Shown: positions 9,518 to 19,268, counted from the stretch's first letter. The stretch is DNA of 64,000 nucleotides from Roseibacterium elongatum DSM 19469 (GCF_000590925.1 NZ_CP004372.1:1097001-1161000), one strand, 5' to 3'. Program-made: numbers and translations. The notes: a model not told the origin generated them from the sequence alone.

Positions 9518-10548
9518 TCGATCCGGCCGACCTCGACCACTGCCGAGAGGCGATCCGCGAAGGGTCCTATTCCTTTCACGCCGCCTCGAAACTGTTGCCC
9601 GAAAGGGTGCGGGACCCTGCCTTGGCGCTTTATGCGTTCTGCCGATTGGCCGATGATGAGGTCGATTTCGGCGTGCACAAGCCCGCTGCCGTGCTCGACC
9701 TGCGCGACCGGTTGGACCTCGCCTATGCCGGAACGCCCCGCAATGCCCCCGCCGACCGGGCCTTTGCGGCCATCATCGAGGAATTCGACATGCCGCGCGC
9801 CTTGCCCGAAGCGCTGCTGGAGGGGCTGGCCTGGGACGGGATCGAACGCCGTTACGCCACCCTGTCGGATCTGCGCAGCTATTCCGCACGGGTGGCCTCG
9901 GCCGTGGGCGCGATGATGTGCGTGTTGATGCGCGTGCGCGACGAACATGCCTTGGCCCGTGCCTGCGACCTGGGCGTGGCGATGCAACTGACGAATATCG
10001 CCCGCGACGTGGGCGAGGATGCCCGCGCCCGTCGCCTGTATCTGCCGACCGACTGGTTGAAAGATGCCGGCATGGATGAAGAGCAGTTCTTTGACGACCC
10101 GCGGCCAACGCCCGAGGTGCGACGGATGGTGAAGCGTCTGTTGGCCGAGGCGAACCGCCTATACATGCGCTCGGAGCCTGGAGTCGGTCGCCTGCCTCTG
10201 ACGTCGCGGCCCGGAATCTTCGCCGCGCGGCATTGTTACGATGCGATCGGGCGGAAACTGGCACGGCGCGGTTACGATTCGGTGTCGCAGCGCGTCTGCA
10301 CGACCGGTCGCCACAAACTGGGTCTGCTTGGGTTGTCACTTGTCAGGGCTGCCTGGGTCTCCATCACGCCCGAAAGCGCCGTGATTTATGCAAAACCTCT
10401 GCCCGAGGTCGCGTTTCTGGTCGACGCTGCGGCGCATCCCGACGCGCGCCAACCTGTCCGTGGCGAGCAAGTTCTGAATGTGTTCCGACAACTCGAGGCC
10501 CGCGACCGCGCAGAGCAGATGGGCAGCCCGATCCAAGCCACGGCTTGA
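9514..10548 (+). CDS. crtB: Phytoene synthase
   Basis: 344-residue squalene/phytoene synthase family protein that joins two geranylgeranyl diphosphates. Aspartate-rich motifs are visible: ADDEVD near residue 48 and the second signature QLTNIARDVGEDA, both needed for Mg2+-diphosphate binding. It is coupled to crtI by an ATGA overlap and followed closely by a short terminator. Confidence 0.96.
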   Translation: MIDPADLDHCREAIREGSYSFHAASKLLPERVRDPALALYAFCRLADDEVDFGVHKPAAVLDLRDRLDLAYAGTPRNAPADRAFAAIIEEFDMPRALPEALLEGLAWDGIERRYATLSDLRSYSARVASAVGAMMCVLMRVRDEHALARACDLGVAMQLTNIARDVGEDARARRLYLPTDWLKDAGMDEEQFFDDPRPTPEVRRMVKRLLAEANRLYMRSEPGVGRLPLTSRPGIFAARHCYDAIGRKLARRGYDSVSQRVCTTGRHKLGLLGLSLVRAAWVSITPESAVIYAKPLPEVAFLVDAAAHPDARQPVRGEQVLNVFRQLEARDRAEQMGSPIQATA

Positions 10549-10551
10549 CCC

Positions 10552-10570
10552 GCCCTCCGGGCTGTTTTTT
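10552..10570 (+). terminator. Short terminator after crtB
   Basis: GCCC-TCC-GGGC stem-loop followed within two bases by TTTTTT, four bases after the crtB stop. The stem is only four base pairs, so termination may be partial, leaving some read-through into tspO. Confidence 0.55.
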
Positions 10571-10615
10571 GTGATGCGACTGGATTAACCTGCCAAGGCG
10601 ACTTACGTGTAGAAC

Positions 10616-11083
10616 ATGGATTGGTCAGTTTTCATCTTGTTCCTCGCGGCCTGTTGCGCCGCGGCCGCGACGGGATCGATGTTTCCGCCGGGACGGTGGT
10701 ATCGCGATCTTTCGAAACCCGACTGGACGCCGCCAAATTGGCTGTTTCCGATTGCATGGACGTTCCTCTACCTCGCCTCGGCTTATGCCGCCACGCGCGT
10801 CGCCGTGCTTGAGGGGAATGCGCATGCCATGGGGTTCTGGGCGATGCAGATTGCGCTCAACACCCTGTGGACACCTGTGTTCTTTGGGCTGCGCCGCCTC
10901 AAGGCTGGCGCGGTCGTGATCGCCATGTTGTGGGCGGCCGTGGTCGGAACCATGGTCAGCTTCTTCATGCTGGACCCGATCGCCGGCCTGTTGCTGGCCC
11001 CCTATGCGGTCTGGGTCAGCTATGCAGCGGCCCTGAACCTTTCCATTGTGTTCCGCAATCCGAATGTGGTGCCTGCGGCCTGA
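10616..11083 (+). CDS. tspO: Tryptophan-rich sensory protein TspO (CrtK)
   Basis: 155-residue TspO/MBR-family protein with five predicted membrane helices. Tryptophan-rich motifs include RWYRDLSKPDWTPPNW and WTFLYLASAYAA. TspO binds porphyrins and, in purple bacteria, modulates photosynthesis gene expression in response to oxygen. It follows crtIB as in other clusters. Only a weak ribosome site is visible before the ATG. In relatives crtC, crtD, crtE and crtF often follow; here the next genes are housekeeping, so this is a cluster boundary. Confidence 0.94.
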   Translation: MDWSVFILFLAACCAAAATGSMFPPGRWYRDLSKPDWTPPNWLFPIAWTFLYLASAYAATRVAVLEGNAHAMGFWAMQIALNTLWTPVFFGLRRLKAGAVVIAMLWAAVVGTMVSFFMLDPIAGLLLAPYAVWVSYAAALNLSIVFRNPNVVPAA

Positions 11084-11135
11084 CGCCGGACCGGCGATTT
11101 GATCCGCAAGCGGCCGGGATCACCCGCAATGAACA

Positions 11136-11168
11136 AAAGGGCGCCCGCTTGGGCGCCCTTTGTTTTTT
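11136..11168. terminator. Bidirectional terminator between tspO and infB
   Basis: Perfect 11-base-pair stem AAAGGGCGCCC / GGGCGCCCTTT with loop GCTT. It is followed by GTTTTTT on the forward strand and flanked by AAAAC on the other side, so it can end both the tspO and the convergent infB transcripts. Confidence 0.9.
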
Positions 11169-11184
11169 GTCGTGGTGATGCGTA

Positions 11185-13668
11185 TCAGGCCAGCGTGCGC
11201 TCGACTTCTTCGCGCTCGAAAATCTCGATCACGTCGCCTTGGCGAATGTCATCGTAATTTTCGAAGGCCATGCCGCATTCCTGGCCGGATTGGACCTCTT
11301 TGACCTCGTCCTTGAAGCGCTTGAGCGTCTTCAGAGTGCCCTCGTGGATCACCACATCGTCGCGGAGCAGGCGCACACCGGCCGAGCGGCGCGCGACACC
11401 TTCGGTAACGAGACAGCCGGCGACATTGCCAACGCCAGAGACGCGGAAGGTTTCCTTGATCTGGGCATAGCCGATGAAGTTCTCGCGAATCTCGGCCCCC
11501 AACAGGCCGGACGCAGCTGCCTTCACATCGTCAACAAGGTCGTAGATCACCGAGTAATACCGGATCTCGACGCCCTTCTGGTTGGCGGCGTTCCGGGCCG
11601 GTGCATTGGCACGGACGTTGAAACCGATGACCGGCGTGCCCGATGCCTCGGCCAGACCGATATCGCTTTCGGTGATGGCGCCCACGCCGTAGTGGATGAC
11701 GCGCACCCGCACTTCGTCGTTGCCGATCTTTTCCAACGCCTGAACGATCGCCTCGGCCGAGCCCTGAACATCGGCCTTCACCACGATGGGCAGTTCGGCG
11801 ACGTTTTCGTCGGCCTTGGCCTTGGCCAGCAGCTGATCCAGCGTGGTTGCGGCACCGGCAGCGGCGCGTTTGTCCTTGGCGGCCTGTTCGCGGTACTCCG
11901 CGATTTCACGGGCCTGAGCCTCGGTTTCAACGACGTTCAGAACGTCACCGGCCTCGGGCGTGCCATTCAGGCCAAGGACCTCGACCGGCACGGATGGGCC
12001 AGCGTCCGTCACGCGGTCGCCCTTGTCGTTCATCAAGGCGCGGACCTTGCCCCACTGTTCGCCGACGACAAACACATCGCCCTGGCGCAGCGTGCCTTTC
12101 TGAACCAGCACGGTTGCCACGGGGCCGCGGCCCACGTCCAGCTGTGCTTCGATCACGGCGCCCTCTGCGGGACGGTCCGGGTTGGCCTTGAGTTCAAGGA
12201 TCTCGGCCTGAAGCGCAATGGCTTCCAGCAACTCAGGCAGGCCTTGCCCGGTCTTTGCCGACACTTCGACATCCTGCACGTCGCCTGACAGCGCCTCGAC
12301 GATCACCTCGTGTTGCAGCAGGTCGGTGCGCACCTTCTGAATATCGGCCGCCGGCTTGTCGACCTTATTGATCGCCACGATCATCGGCACGTTGGCGGCC
12401 TTGGCGTGATTGATGGCCTCGACCGTCTGCGGCATGACCTGGTCATCGGCGGCAACCACGAGCACGACGATATCCGTCACCTGTGCCCCGCGGGCCCGCA
12501 TCGACGTGAACGCGGCGTGGCCCGGCGTATCGAGGAACGTCAGAACCGCGCCCGATTCGGTCGTTACCTGATAGGCGCCGATATGCTGGGTGATGCCCCC
12601 GGCCTCGCCAGACACTACATTGGCCTGACGGATCTTGTCGAGAAGCGAGGTCTTACCGTGATCGACATGGCCCATGATCGTGATGACCGGCGGGCGTGGC
12701 TGAAGATCTTCGGTTTTGTCCTCGACCTGGTCGATCACGTCTTCGACGTCGGCATCGGACACGCGAACGATCTTGTGGCCGAATTCTTCGACGATCAGTT
12801 CCGCGGTGTCGGCATCGATCGACTGATTCTGCGTGACCATCATGCCCATTTGCATGAGCGACTTGACCACATCGGCGGCCCGTTCAGCCATGCGGTTGGC
12901 CAATTCCGATACCACGATCGTCTCGGGCACCTGAACGTCGCGCACGACCTTTTCGCGCGACTCGGTCCCACCCATCGCCTTTTGGCGGGCGCGTTCCTGT
13001 TTGCGCTTCATGGCGGCGAGGCTGCGCTGACGCCCGCCTTCACCGCCGGCCAGGGCCTGATTGACGGTCAGCTTGCCCGAGCGGCGGCCACCGCGGTCGC
13101 CACCCTTGCCACGACCGCCGCGATCGTCGTCTTCCTTGCGGCGCGCGGGCTGCGGGGCAGGTTTGTTGGCACCGCCGCGCGGTTGCTTGTCGGCCTGAGG
13201 GGCGGCTGCCGGCGCGGGCGCGGCAGGCTCTGCCGGCGCGCTCTTGCGCGACTCGGCCTCTTCACGCCGCCGCTTCTCTTCTTCTTCCTTGGCGCGCAGG
13301 GCTTCCTCGCGCTCGCGCTCTTCGCGCTCCTTGGCCTCGGCCTCAGCGCGGCGACGGGCGCGTTCCTCTTCGCGTTCCTTTTCTTCGCGCTTGCGACGCT
13401 CTTCTTCCTCGGCTTCGCGGGCCTTGGCGGCCTGCAGCGCCTTCAGACGGCGCTCGAGTTCGGCGTCGTTGACGGTCTTGCGGCCCTTGTTTCCCTCGGC
13501 ATTCTGCGCTGCAGCGCTCTGCTGGCCCGGCTTGGGCACAACAACACGCTTGCGCTTGGTCTCGACGACCACGCTTTTCGTGCGCCCCCGCGAGAAGCTC
13601 TGGTTCACGCGGCCCGAGCGCGCACCGCCCGAAAGGCCAAGGGGTTTTTTTCCGTCCTGATCGCTCAT
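11185..13668 (-). CDS. infB: Translation initiation factor IF-2
   Basis: 827-residue GTPase that places initiator tRNA on the 30S subunit. The order is a long charged N-terminal region (runs of Glu, Arg and Lys at about residues 60-150, then Pro/Ala and Gly/Arg-rich stretches), the G domain with GHVDHGKTS near residue 335, DTPGHAAF and NKVDKP, and then the C-terminal beta-barrel domains. The start ATG at 13668 overlaps the stop of the YlxR gene (ATGA). It is the last gene of the rimP-nusA-ylxR-infB operon and ends at a bidirectional terminator. Confidence 0.98.
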   Translation of the reverse strand: MSDQDGKKPLGLSGGARSGRVNQSFSRGRTKSVVVETKRKRVVVPKPGQQSAAAQNAEGNKGRKTVNDAELERRLKALQAAKAREAEEEERRKREEKEREEERARRRAEAEAKEREEREREEALRAKEEEEKRRREEAESRKSAPAEPAAPAPAAAPQADKQPRGGANKPAPQPARRKEDDDRGGRGKGGDRGGRRSGKLTVNQALAGGEGGRQRSLAAMKRKQERARQKAMGGTESREKVVRDVQVPETIVVSELANRMAERAADVVKSLMQMGMMVTQNQSIDADTAELIVEEFGHKIVRVSDADVEDVIDQVEDKTEDLQPRPPVITIMGHVDHGKTSLLDKIRQANVVSGEAGGITQHIGAYQVTTESGAVLTFLDTPGHAAFTSMRARGAQVTDIVVLVVAADDQVMPQTVEAINHAKAANVPMIVAINKVDKPAADIQKVRTDLLQHEVIVEALSGDVQDVEVSAKTGQGLPELLEAIALQAEILELKANPDRPAEGAVIEAQLDVGRGPVATVLVQKGTLRQGDVFVVGEQWGKVRALMNDKGDRVTDAGPSVPVEVLGLNGTPEAGDVLNVVETEAQAREIAEYREQAAKDKRAAAGAATTLDQLLAKAKADENVAELPIVVKADVQGSAEAIVQALEKIGNDEVRVRVIHYGVGAITESDIGLAEASGTPVIGFNVRANAPARNAANQKGVEIRYYSVIYDLVDDVKAAASGLLGAEIRENFIGYAQIKETFRVSGVGNVAGCLVTEGVARRSAGVRLLRDDVVIHEGTLKTLKRFKDEVKEVQSGQECGMAFENYDDIRQGDVIEIFEREEVERTLA

Positions 13669-14294
13669 GCGTTCCGTTCGTCCTTCTCGGCGGTCACTCC
13701 GCCGTCTGCCTTGCGCAGTCCCTGTAGTTTCGCGGCACCCTCTACTACACGAGGGGCCAGACCACCAGCGGCAAGCGCGCCATGTATCACACTTTGGCGT
13801 CCGAATGCCAAACCCAATTCCCGGGCGGTCAGGACGCTGAAGTACCGGGCGCCGGTCGGCGTCCAGAGTTTGCTTTTTCCACGCTCAGACCCGTCGCTGG
13901 CCTGAAGCAGGACGGCGACCTTTTTCGTGGCCAGCCAGTCCTTGACCTTTTCGAACCCGGCGACGGCATCGCCCGCCTTTCGGCTGAGGGCGATCAGGTC
14001 GGTCAGGCGGCGGGCCAGCCCGGCCTCGATGCCGTCGATCAACCCGTCGGGTACGCGGACCTGTTGCCGTGCTGCGCGTGCAAACAGGTTCTTCGACACC
14101 GCCTTTTCCAAGGCGGCGCGATCGGCGCTGACCCAGATGCCGCGCCCCGGCAGCTTTTCCAGCAGGTCGGGGGCAACCTGTCCATCGGGCCCCACGACAA
14201 AGCGGATCAAGCCGGCCTTCGGCGCCGTTTCCCCGGTGACGATACAGCGCCGTTCCGGGCCGTCCGTGTCCTTTTTTCGGCCACCGCGAGACAT
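13665..14294 (-). CDS. RNA-binding protein: YlxR (DUF448) domain plus L7Ae-like domain
   Basis: 209 residues. The N-terminal YlxR domain has RRCIVTGE and the [12 protein letters not shown] loop (about residues 15-95). The second half, from about residue 100, resembles the L7Ae/YlxQ fold ([19 protein letters not shown]). Fusion of the two nucleic-acid-binding modules is common in alphaproteobacteria between nusA and infB; a role in transcription-translation coupling or ribosome maturation is inferred only. It starts 24 bases after nusA and overlaps infB. Confidence 0.88.
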   Translation of the reverse strand: MSRGGRKKDTDGPERRCIVTGETAPKAGLIRFVVGPDGQVAPDLLEKLPGRGIWVSADRAALEKAVSKNLFARAARQQVRVPDGLIDGIEAGLARRLTDLIALSRKAGDAVAGFEKVKDWLATKKVAVLLQASDGSERGKSKLWTPTGARYFSVLTARELGLAFGRQSVIHGALAAGGLAPRVVEGAAKLQGLRKADGGVTAEKDERNA

Positions 14295-14318
14295 GCGCGC
14301 GACCCCCGGACCGGGCCG

Positions 14319-15944
14319 TTAGGCCCCGGCCTCCTCGGTATCCGCGGCGGCCTCGGCCGCTTCGGCGGCGGCTTTTTCCTCGAGTTCCTCGATGGTGACC
14401 CAGCCCAGTTGCAGGCGGGCCGTCATGACCATGTTCTGAGCTTCCTCTAGGCTGACCTCGAAGGGTTCCAGCAGGCCCTCGTCCTTGACACGTTCGCCGT
14501 TGACCGTGGTCCAGCCTCCGGCCAGCTCCCAGTCGGCGCAAGTTGCGAAGTCTTCCAGCGTCTTCACGCCGTCTTCGCCAAGCGCCACCAGCATCTGGGG
14601 GGTCAGGCCATCGAATTCAACCAGCTTGTCCTCGACGCCCAGTTCGCGAGCCTTTTCCAGCGCCTTGCGGTTCTGTTCCTCGAGGTAATCGCGGGCGCGG
14701 GCCTGCAATTCCTCGGCGGTGGCCTCGTCGACGCCGTCGATGACCAACAGCTCGTCAACCTCGACATAGGCGACTTCCTCGAGCGAGGTGAACCCTTCGG
14801 CGACCAGAAGCTGCGCAAAGAATTCGTCGAGGTCCAGCGTGTCCATGAACAGTTTGGTACGCTCTTCGAATTCGGCCTGACGGCGCTTGGATTCCTCTTC
14901 CTCGGTGAGGATGTCGATATCCAATCCGGTCAACTGGCTGGCAAGGCGCACGTTCTGGCCGCGGCGACCGATGGCCAGCGACAGCTGCTCGTCGGGCACG
15001 ACGACTTCGATGCGCTCGGCCTCTTCGTCGAGCACGACCTTGGTCACCTCGGCCGGTTGCAACGCATTCACGAGGAAGGTCGGCATATCCTCGGACCAGG
15101 GGATGATGTCGATCTTTTCGCCCTGAAGTTCGTTGACGACGGCCTGTACACGGCTGCCGCGCATCCCGACGCAGGCGCCGACCGGGTCGATGCTGTTGTC
15201 GTAAGAGATCACGGCGATCTTGGCGCGCGAACCGGGGTCGCGGGCGACGGCGCGGATCTCGATGATGCCATCGTAGATCTCGGGCACTTCCATCTTGAAC
15301 AGCTCGGCCATGAATTCGGTCGCGGTGCGCGACAGGAAGACCTGCGGGCCGCGGGCCTCGCGGCGCACATCCTTGATGTAGCAGCGGATGCGGTCGCCGT
15401 TGCGATACGCCTCGCGGCCGATCTTTTCATTGCGGCGCAGGATGCCCTCGCCACGGCCGATATCGACGATGACGTTGCCATATTCCTCGCGCTTGACGGT
15501 GCCGTTGATGATCGTGCCGGCGCGATCCTTGAATTCCTCGTATTGGCGGTCGCGCTCGGCCTCGCGGACCTTTTGCAGAATGACCTGTTTCGCCGATTGC
15601 GCGGCGATCCGGCCCATGTCGACCGGCGGAACCTCGTCGACGATGACGTCGCCGACCTTGGGGTCGTCCAGGTAGGGGCGGGCCTGTTCGACCGTCAATT
15701 CCGCCTTTTCATTCTCGACCTCGTCATCCTCGACCACGGTGCGCACGCGGGTGAAGGTGGCCTTGCCCGTCTTGCGGTCGATCGAGACACGGATATCCAG
15801 TTCGGCCCCGTAGCGCGACTTGGCGGCGCGGGCGAGGCTTTCTTCCATGGCCTCGATCACGAGACCCGGGTCGATCATCTTTTCGCGCGCGACGGCCTCG
15901 GCCGTCTGCAACAGTTCCAACTGGTTTGCCGATGTGATGGCCAT
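14319..15944 (-). CDS. nusA: Transcription termination/antitermination factor NusA
   Basis: 541 residues: N-terminal RNA-polymerase-binding domain (residues 1-125), S1 domain (about 130-200), two KH domains (PVGACVGMRGSRVQ and LAIGRRGQNVRLA), and two C-terminal helix-hairpin-helix acidic repeats after about residue 360. It controls pausing, termination and antitermination. It lies five bases after rimP. The terminator-bearing leader ahead of rimP could be a point of feedback by NusA, by analogy with other bacteria. Confidence 0.98.
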   Translation of the reverse strand: MAITSANQLELLQTAEAVAREKMIDPGLVIEAMEESLARAAKSRYGAELDIRVSIDRKTGKATFTRVRTVVEDDEVENEKAELTVEQARPYLDDPKVGDVIVDEVPPVDMGRIAAQSAKQVILQKVREAERDRQYEEFKDRAGTIINGTVKREEYGNVIVDIGRGEGILRRNEKIGREAYRNGDRIRCYIKDVRREARGPQVFLSRTATEFMAELFKMEVPEIYDGIIEIRAVARDPGSRAKIAVISYDNSIDPVGACVGMRGSRVQAVVNELQGEKIDIIPWSEDMPTFLVNALQPAEVTKVVLDEEAERIEVVVPDEQLSLAIGRRGQNVRLASQLTGLDIDILTEEEESKRRQAEFEERTKLFMDTLDLDEFFAQLLVAEGFTSLEEVAYVEVDELLVIDGVDEATAEELQARARDYLEEQNRKALEKARELGVEDKLVEFDGLTPQMLVALGEDGVKTLEDFATCADWELAGGWTTVNGERVKDEGLLEPFEVSLEEAQNMVMTARLQLGWVTIEELEEKAAAEAAEAAADTEEAGA

Positions 15945-15949
15945 GGGTC

Positions 15950-16554
15950 TCAGTCCTCCGCCTTGGAAGCCCCTTCGGCGGGCTCTTCCACGATCTCGTC
16001 AAATTGGGTTTCGTCGATGATGCCGGCGGCCTTGCGGCTTTTGAGCATCTCCTTGATCAGGTCATCGGTCAGCACAAGTTTGGCATCCGACAGCCAGTCA
16101 TAATGCAGCCCGATCGTGACCGGCTCGGCATCCTTGCCGTCGCCGTCGATATTGATGAGCACCTCGTCACCTTCGGTTCCGGCCAGCACGCCCTTGAAGC
16201 GGCGGCGGCCGTCGATCATGTCGGTCGTCTCGATCTTGGCCTCGTAGCCCTCGAACGCGTCAAAGTCCTTGAGCCGCGTCAGGGGACGGTCGATGCCCGG
16301 TGACGACACCTCGAGCGCGTAGGCGTCTTCCAGAGGGTCCTCGACATCCAGAACGGCGGAAATCGCGTTCGAAATCTCGGCGCATTCATCCACCTCGATC
16401 CCGCCCTCGGGCCGTTCGACCATGATCTGCAGCGTCTTGGTCTTGCCGCCGAGCAGACGAATGCGCACCACCTCGAACCCCATCCCCTCGATCACGGGCG
16501 TGAGGATTCGGCCATGCGGCGGTCGATCGCGGTTTTGGCAATCAGGTCGGTCAT
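15950..16554 (-). CDS. rimP: Ribosome maturation factor RimP, frameshifted in this sequence
   Basis: RimP assists 30S subunit maturation. The expected N-terminus [17 protein letters not shown] begins at the ATG at 16554, but the rest ([16 protein letters not shown] and onward) is in another frame. One base is missing at 16504-16509, where the coding strand reads GAATCC and GAAATCC would restore the frame (giving ...[11 protein letters not shown]). Corrected length is about 201 residues. The mature part has the family signature SSPGIDRPL. Because the gene is conserved and heads the nusA-infB operon, a sequencing or assembly deletion is likelier than inactivation. Confidence 0.88.
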
Positions 16555-16580
16555 ACCGTCCCTTGTCAGATTTCGAACAC

Positions 16581-16603
16581 AAAAAAACGGGCGCGCGGCC
16601 CGT
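16581..16603 (-). terminator. Intrinsic terminator in the rimP leader
   Basis: On the reverse strand: ACGGGC, loop CGCGC, GCCCGT, followed by a run of seven T. It sits about 27 bases upstream of the rimP ATG and downstream of a promoter, so it would end a short leader RNA of about 75 nucleotides unless bypassed. This fits attenuation control of the operon. Confidence 0.65.
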
Positions 16604-16659
16604 TGCTCTTTCCCGGTGGTGCTTTCCGATCGTAACCAGACCGCGCCGCTGATGTGGGC

Positions 16660-16688
16660 GATATAGGCGCAATCTCGGCGGGGCGCAA
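16660..16688 (-). promoter_or_regulatory. Candidate sigma-70-type promoter of the rimP-nusA-infB operon
   Basis: On the reverse strand: TTGCGC (16688-16683), a 17-base spacer, and TATATC (16665-16660). Transcription would begin around 16653. It is the best match to the bacterial housekeeping consensus upstream of rimP. Confidence 0.5.
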
Positions 16689-16719
16689 GGCCCATGAGAT
16701 CGCGCCCATGGTTGGCGGG

Positions 16720-16998
16720 TCAGCCGCAGTAGATACGGCGGATCATGCCGCTTTCATCATATTGGAAATTGATGCGGTGGGGCAGGTAGTCCATCGTCAC
16801 CGGCTGGCTGTTCGAAAAGATCCGCACCGGCCCGTCGAATGTCAGGGCCTCGGCCTCCTCATGGGGTTGACCGAGCAGATGCGCATATTGCGCGGCCCCG
16901 CATGTATCGGCGGCGGTGTCGCCACCACGTGCCGGATCGCCATTGGCAAAGGCGATGGTCGGCAACAGCGACGCCATCAGGATCGGCAACAGACGCAT
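16720..16998 (-). CDS. Peptidase inhibitor I78 family protein, secreted
   Basis: 92 residues with a signal peptide ([18 protein letters not shown]). The body matches the I78 inhibitor family: [14 protein letters not shown] near the start, [13 protein letters not shown], and the ending RRIYCG, with two cysteines positioned for a disulphide. Relatives inhibit subtilisin-like serine proteases; the target here is unknown. I chose the ATG at 16998 because the 13 residues upstream would place charge before the signal peptide. The gene is divergent from the alcohol dehydrogenase gene. Confidence 0.82.
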   Translation of the reverse strand: MRLLPILMASLLPTIAFANGDPARGGDTAADTCGAAQYAHLLGQPHEEAEALTFDGPVRIFSNSQPVTMDYLPHRINFQYDESGMIRRIYCG

Positions 16999-17076
16999 AT
17001 CTCTTCCTTTCCGTTGATTCAAAAAACAGATTGGCACAAGCTTTCGTCAAAACAACCCTTGGGGAGGGACAAGACC

Positions 17077-18189
17077 ATGCGCACACGTGCCGCCGTCGCA
17101 GTCGAAGCGGGCAAACCGCTGGAAATCATGGACGTCAATCTCGAGGGGCCCAAGACGGGCGAGGTGCTGGTCGAAATCAAGGCCACGGGCCTGTGCCACA
17201 CCGATGATTTCACCCTGTCCGGTGCCGACCCCGAGGGGCTTTTCCCGGCGATCCTAGGCCATGAGGGGGCGGGCGTCGTGCTGGAGGTGGGCGAAGGCGT
17301 GACCAGCGTGGCGCCGGGCGATCATGTCATCCCCCTCTACACGCCCGAGTGCCGCGAATGCGAATACTGCCTGAACCCCAAGACCAACCTGTGCCAGGCG
17401 ATCCGTTCCACCCAGGGTCAGGGCCTGATGCCGGACGGAACCAGCCGGTTCTCGATGCTCGATGGCACGCCGATCCTGCATTACATGGGCTGTTCGACCT
17501 TCGCGAACCACACGGTCCTGCCCGAGATTGCCGTGGCCAAGATCAACCCGGACGCGCCGTTCGACAAGGTGTGCTATATCGGCTGCGGCGTGACCACCGG
17601 GATCGGCGCGGTGATCAACACCGCCAAGGTCGAGATCGGCAGCCGCGCCATTGTCTTCGGGCTGGGCGGGATCGGGTTGAACGTGATCCAGGGTCTGCGC
17701 ATGGCGGGGGCCGACCAGATCGTCGGTGTGGACATCAACGACGGCAAAAGCCAGATGGCGCGGCATTTCGGAATGACCGATTTCGTCAATCCGACCGATG
17801 TGCAGGGCGATCTGGTCGCGCATCTGGTCGAACTGACCAATGGCGGGGCCGATTACACCTTTGATGCCACCGGCAATGTGCAGGTGATGCGCGCGGCGCT
17901 GGAATCGGCGCACAAGGGCTGGGGTGAGTCGATCATCATCGGCGTGGCGCCGGCCGGCGCCGAGATCAGCACGCGCCCTTTCCAGTTGGTGACCGGACGC
18001 AGCTGGCGCGGAACGGCCTTTGGCGGGGCGCGCGGGCGCACCGACGTGCCGAAAATCGTCGATTGGTACATGGAGGGAAAGATCGAGATCGATCCGATGA
18101 TCACCCACACCATGCCGCTGGAGGATATCAACAAGGGATTTGACCTGATGCATTCCGGAGAGTCGATTCGCTCCGTTGTGGTCTATTGA
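17077..18189 (+). CDS. frmA: Class III alcohol dehydrogenase / S-(hydroxymethyl)glutathione dehydrogenase
   Basis: 370-residue zinc- and NAD-dependent enzyme that oxidises S-hydroxymethylglutathione in formaldehyde detoxification. The catalytic zinc motifs are GLCHTD and GHEGAG; the structural zinc site is C-x2-C-x2-C-x7-C in [15 protein letters not shown]; the NAD motif is GLGGIG. The ATG at 17077 follows GGGGAGGGACAAGACC. The next enzyme of the route, S-formylglutathione hydrolase, is 4.4 kb downstream on the same strand. Confidence 0.96.
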   Translation: MRTRAAVAVEAGKPLEIMDVNLEGPKTGEVLVEIKATGLCHTDDFTLSGADPEGLFPAILGHEGAGVVLEVGEGVTSVAPGDHVIPLYTPECRECEYCLNPKTNLCQAIRSTQGQGLMPDGTSRFSMLDGTPILHYMGCSTFANHTVLPEIAVAKINPDAPFDKVCYIGCGVTTGIGAVINTAKVEIGSRAIVFGLGGIGLNVIQGLRMAGADQIVGVDINDGKSQMARHFGMTDFVNPTDVQGDLVAHLVELTNGGADYTFDATGNVQVMRAALESAHKGWGESIIIGVAPAGAEISTRPFQLVTGRSWRGTAFGGARGRTDVPKIVDWYMEGKIEIDPMITHTMPLEDINKGFDLMHSGESIRSVVVY

Positions 18190-18243
18190 CCTTTCCATTT
18201 CCCGGTTCGGCCATGCGCCGTGCCACAACAGGAGGATTTCGAC

Positions 18244-18670
18244 ATGAAAGCGAAACACGGCCTTGCACTTGGCCTGATGGCCCTCGGGCTGGCCGGCCCT
18301 GTCCACGCCGAAGGGTGGACCGTCACTGATTTCTCGTCTCTGCCTGATCGGGCGACGTGCATGAATTACGCCGAGACAACCGTGAATACCTATCGCAGCC
18401 GGTTCGGATCGGACGGGTTTACCGGACGCTCCGACTGGACGCTGGGGGGGGTACGATCTGCGCGGCGAGGTGATCGACGCCCTGTTCATTTGCGCCGATG
18501 AGTCCGGCCTCGTGGCGCCGTTCCTTGTCGTCTACAACGTCGATGACGACTCGAATGCACGCGAGATGATCGCGGATCGCCTGGGCGATATCTGGGACGA
18601 GGTCGTGGCCGGAAATGGTATTCCGGGCGGTATGGGCGGCGGCACCATCGGCGGCGGCGGCAGCAAGTAG
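18244..18670 (+). CDS. Secreted hypothetical protein, frameshifted at a G8 tract
   Basis: Signal peptide MKAKHGLALGLMALGLAGPVHA, then about 120 residues ending in a Gly-rich tail. The first part (to 18450, ...SDWTLGG) and the second (YDLRGEVIDALFICADESG...) are in different frames, joined by eight G at 18444-18451. With seven G the frame is continuous to the TAG at 18670. I do not recognise a family. It lies 54 bases after frmA with AGGAGGATTTCGAC before the ATG, so it is probably co-transcribed. Confidence 0.7.
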
Positions 18671-18674
18671 CCCC

Positions 18675-19202
18675 TTGCCCGACGACACCCTGACAATCCG
18701 ATGCGCGCCCTCGGACCTGTCCGAGGGCGACAAGGCCGCACTGGCAGACCTGCTGCTGCCCGTGTTCCGCGCCGGCGACACCTATACCGTCGATCCTGAC
18801 ATCGATGCGACCGGCGCGGTTGCGGTCTGGACCGCGCCCGGCAAAACCGTGTTTCTGGCAGAGGATGCACAGGCGCGGGTCCTGGGCACTTACTACATTC
18901 GCAGAAACCAGGATGGGGGCGGCGCGCATGTCTGCAACTGCGGCTATGTCACGTCACCTGCCGCGCAGGGCAAGGGCATTGCGCGGGCGATGCTGCATCA
19001 TTCGATCGAGACGGCGCGCGCCATGGGCTATCGCGCCATGCAATACAATTTCGTGGTTTCGACGAACACACGGGCCATCGAGACCTGGGAAAAAGCCGGG
19101 TTTCAAACCGTCGGGCGATTGCCGCAGGCCTTTCATCACCCGACGGCGGGGTATGTGGATGCCCTCGTCATGATGAAGGACCTGAGGGCCGAGGCCGGAT
19201 GA
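18675..19202 (+). CDS. GNAT-family N-acetyltransferase
   Basis: About 175 residues with the GNAT fold. The acetyl-CoA loop is in PAAQGKGIARAML (Q/RxxGxG/A), followed by the typical NTRAIETWEKAGF helix. The substrate is not predictable. I chose the TTG at 18675, five bases after the preceding gene ends; an in-frame ATG at 18615 would add 20 residues inside the upstream gene and is less likely. It is followed by the NYN gene on the same strand. Confidence 0.82.
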   Translation: MPDDTLTIRCAPSDLSEGDKAALADLLLPVFRAGDTYTVDPDIDATGAVAVWTAPGKTVFLAEDAQARVLGTYYIRRNQDGGGAHVCNCGYVTSPAAQGKGIARAMLHHSIETARAMGYRAMQYNFVVSTNTRAIETWEKAGFQTVGRLPQAFHHPTAGYVDALVMMKDLRAEAG

Positions 19203-19268
19203 GCGGCGCATGGGGTGGCTGGACCTTGGCCCCGGCACATGCGACCCATGGGCGTGAGGAGGCCAGAC

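Noticed and set aside
10549..10615. PpsR operator in front of tspO
   Set aside because: No TGT and ACA pair with a 12-base spacer is present in this gap.
12310..13905. Forward open frame of 531 codons opposite infB
   Set aside because: It lies on the complement of the charged N-terminal repeats of IF-2, which produce Leu/Ala/Phe-rich artefacts.
16604..16680. A tRNA gene (as metY precedes rimP in enterobacteria)
   Set aside because: No T-loop (GGTTCGAATCC-like), acceptor stem pairing or anticodon arm could be built; only a promoter and a hairpin leader are present.
16654..17076. Upstream extension of the class III alcohol dehydrogenase
   Set aside because: The extension overlaps the reverse I78 inhibitor gene; the family starts at [15 protein letters not shown], which has a good ribosome site.
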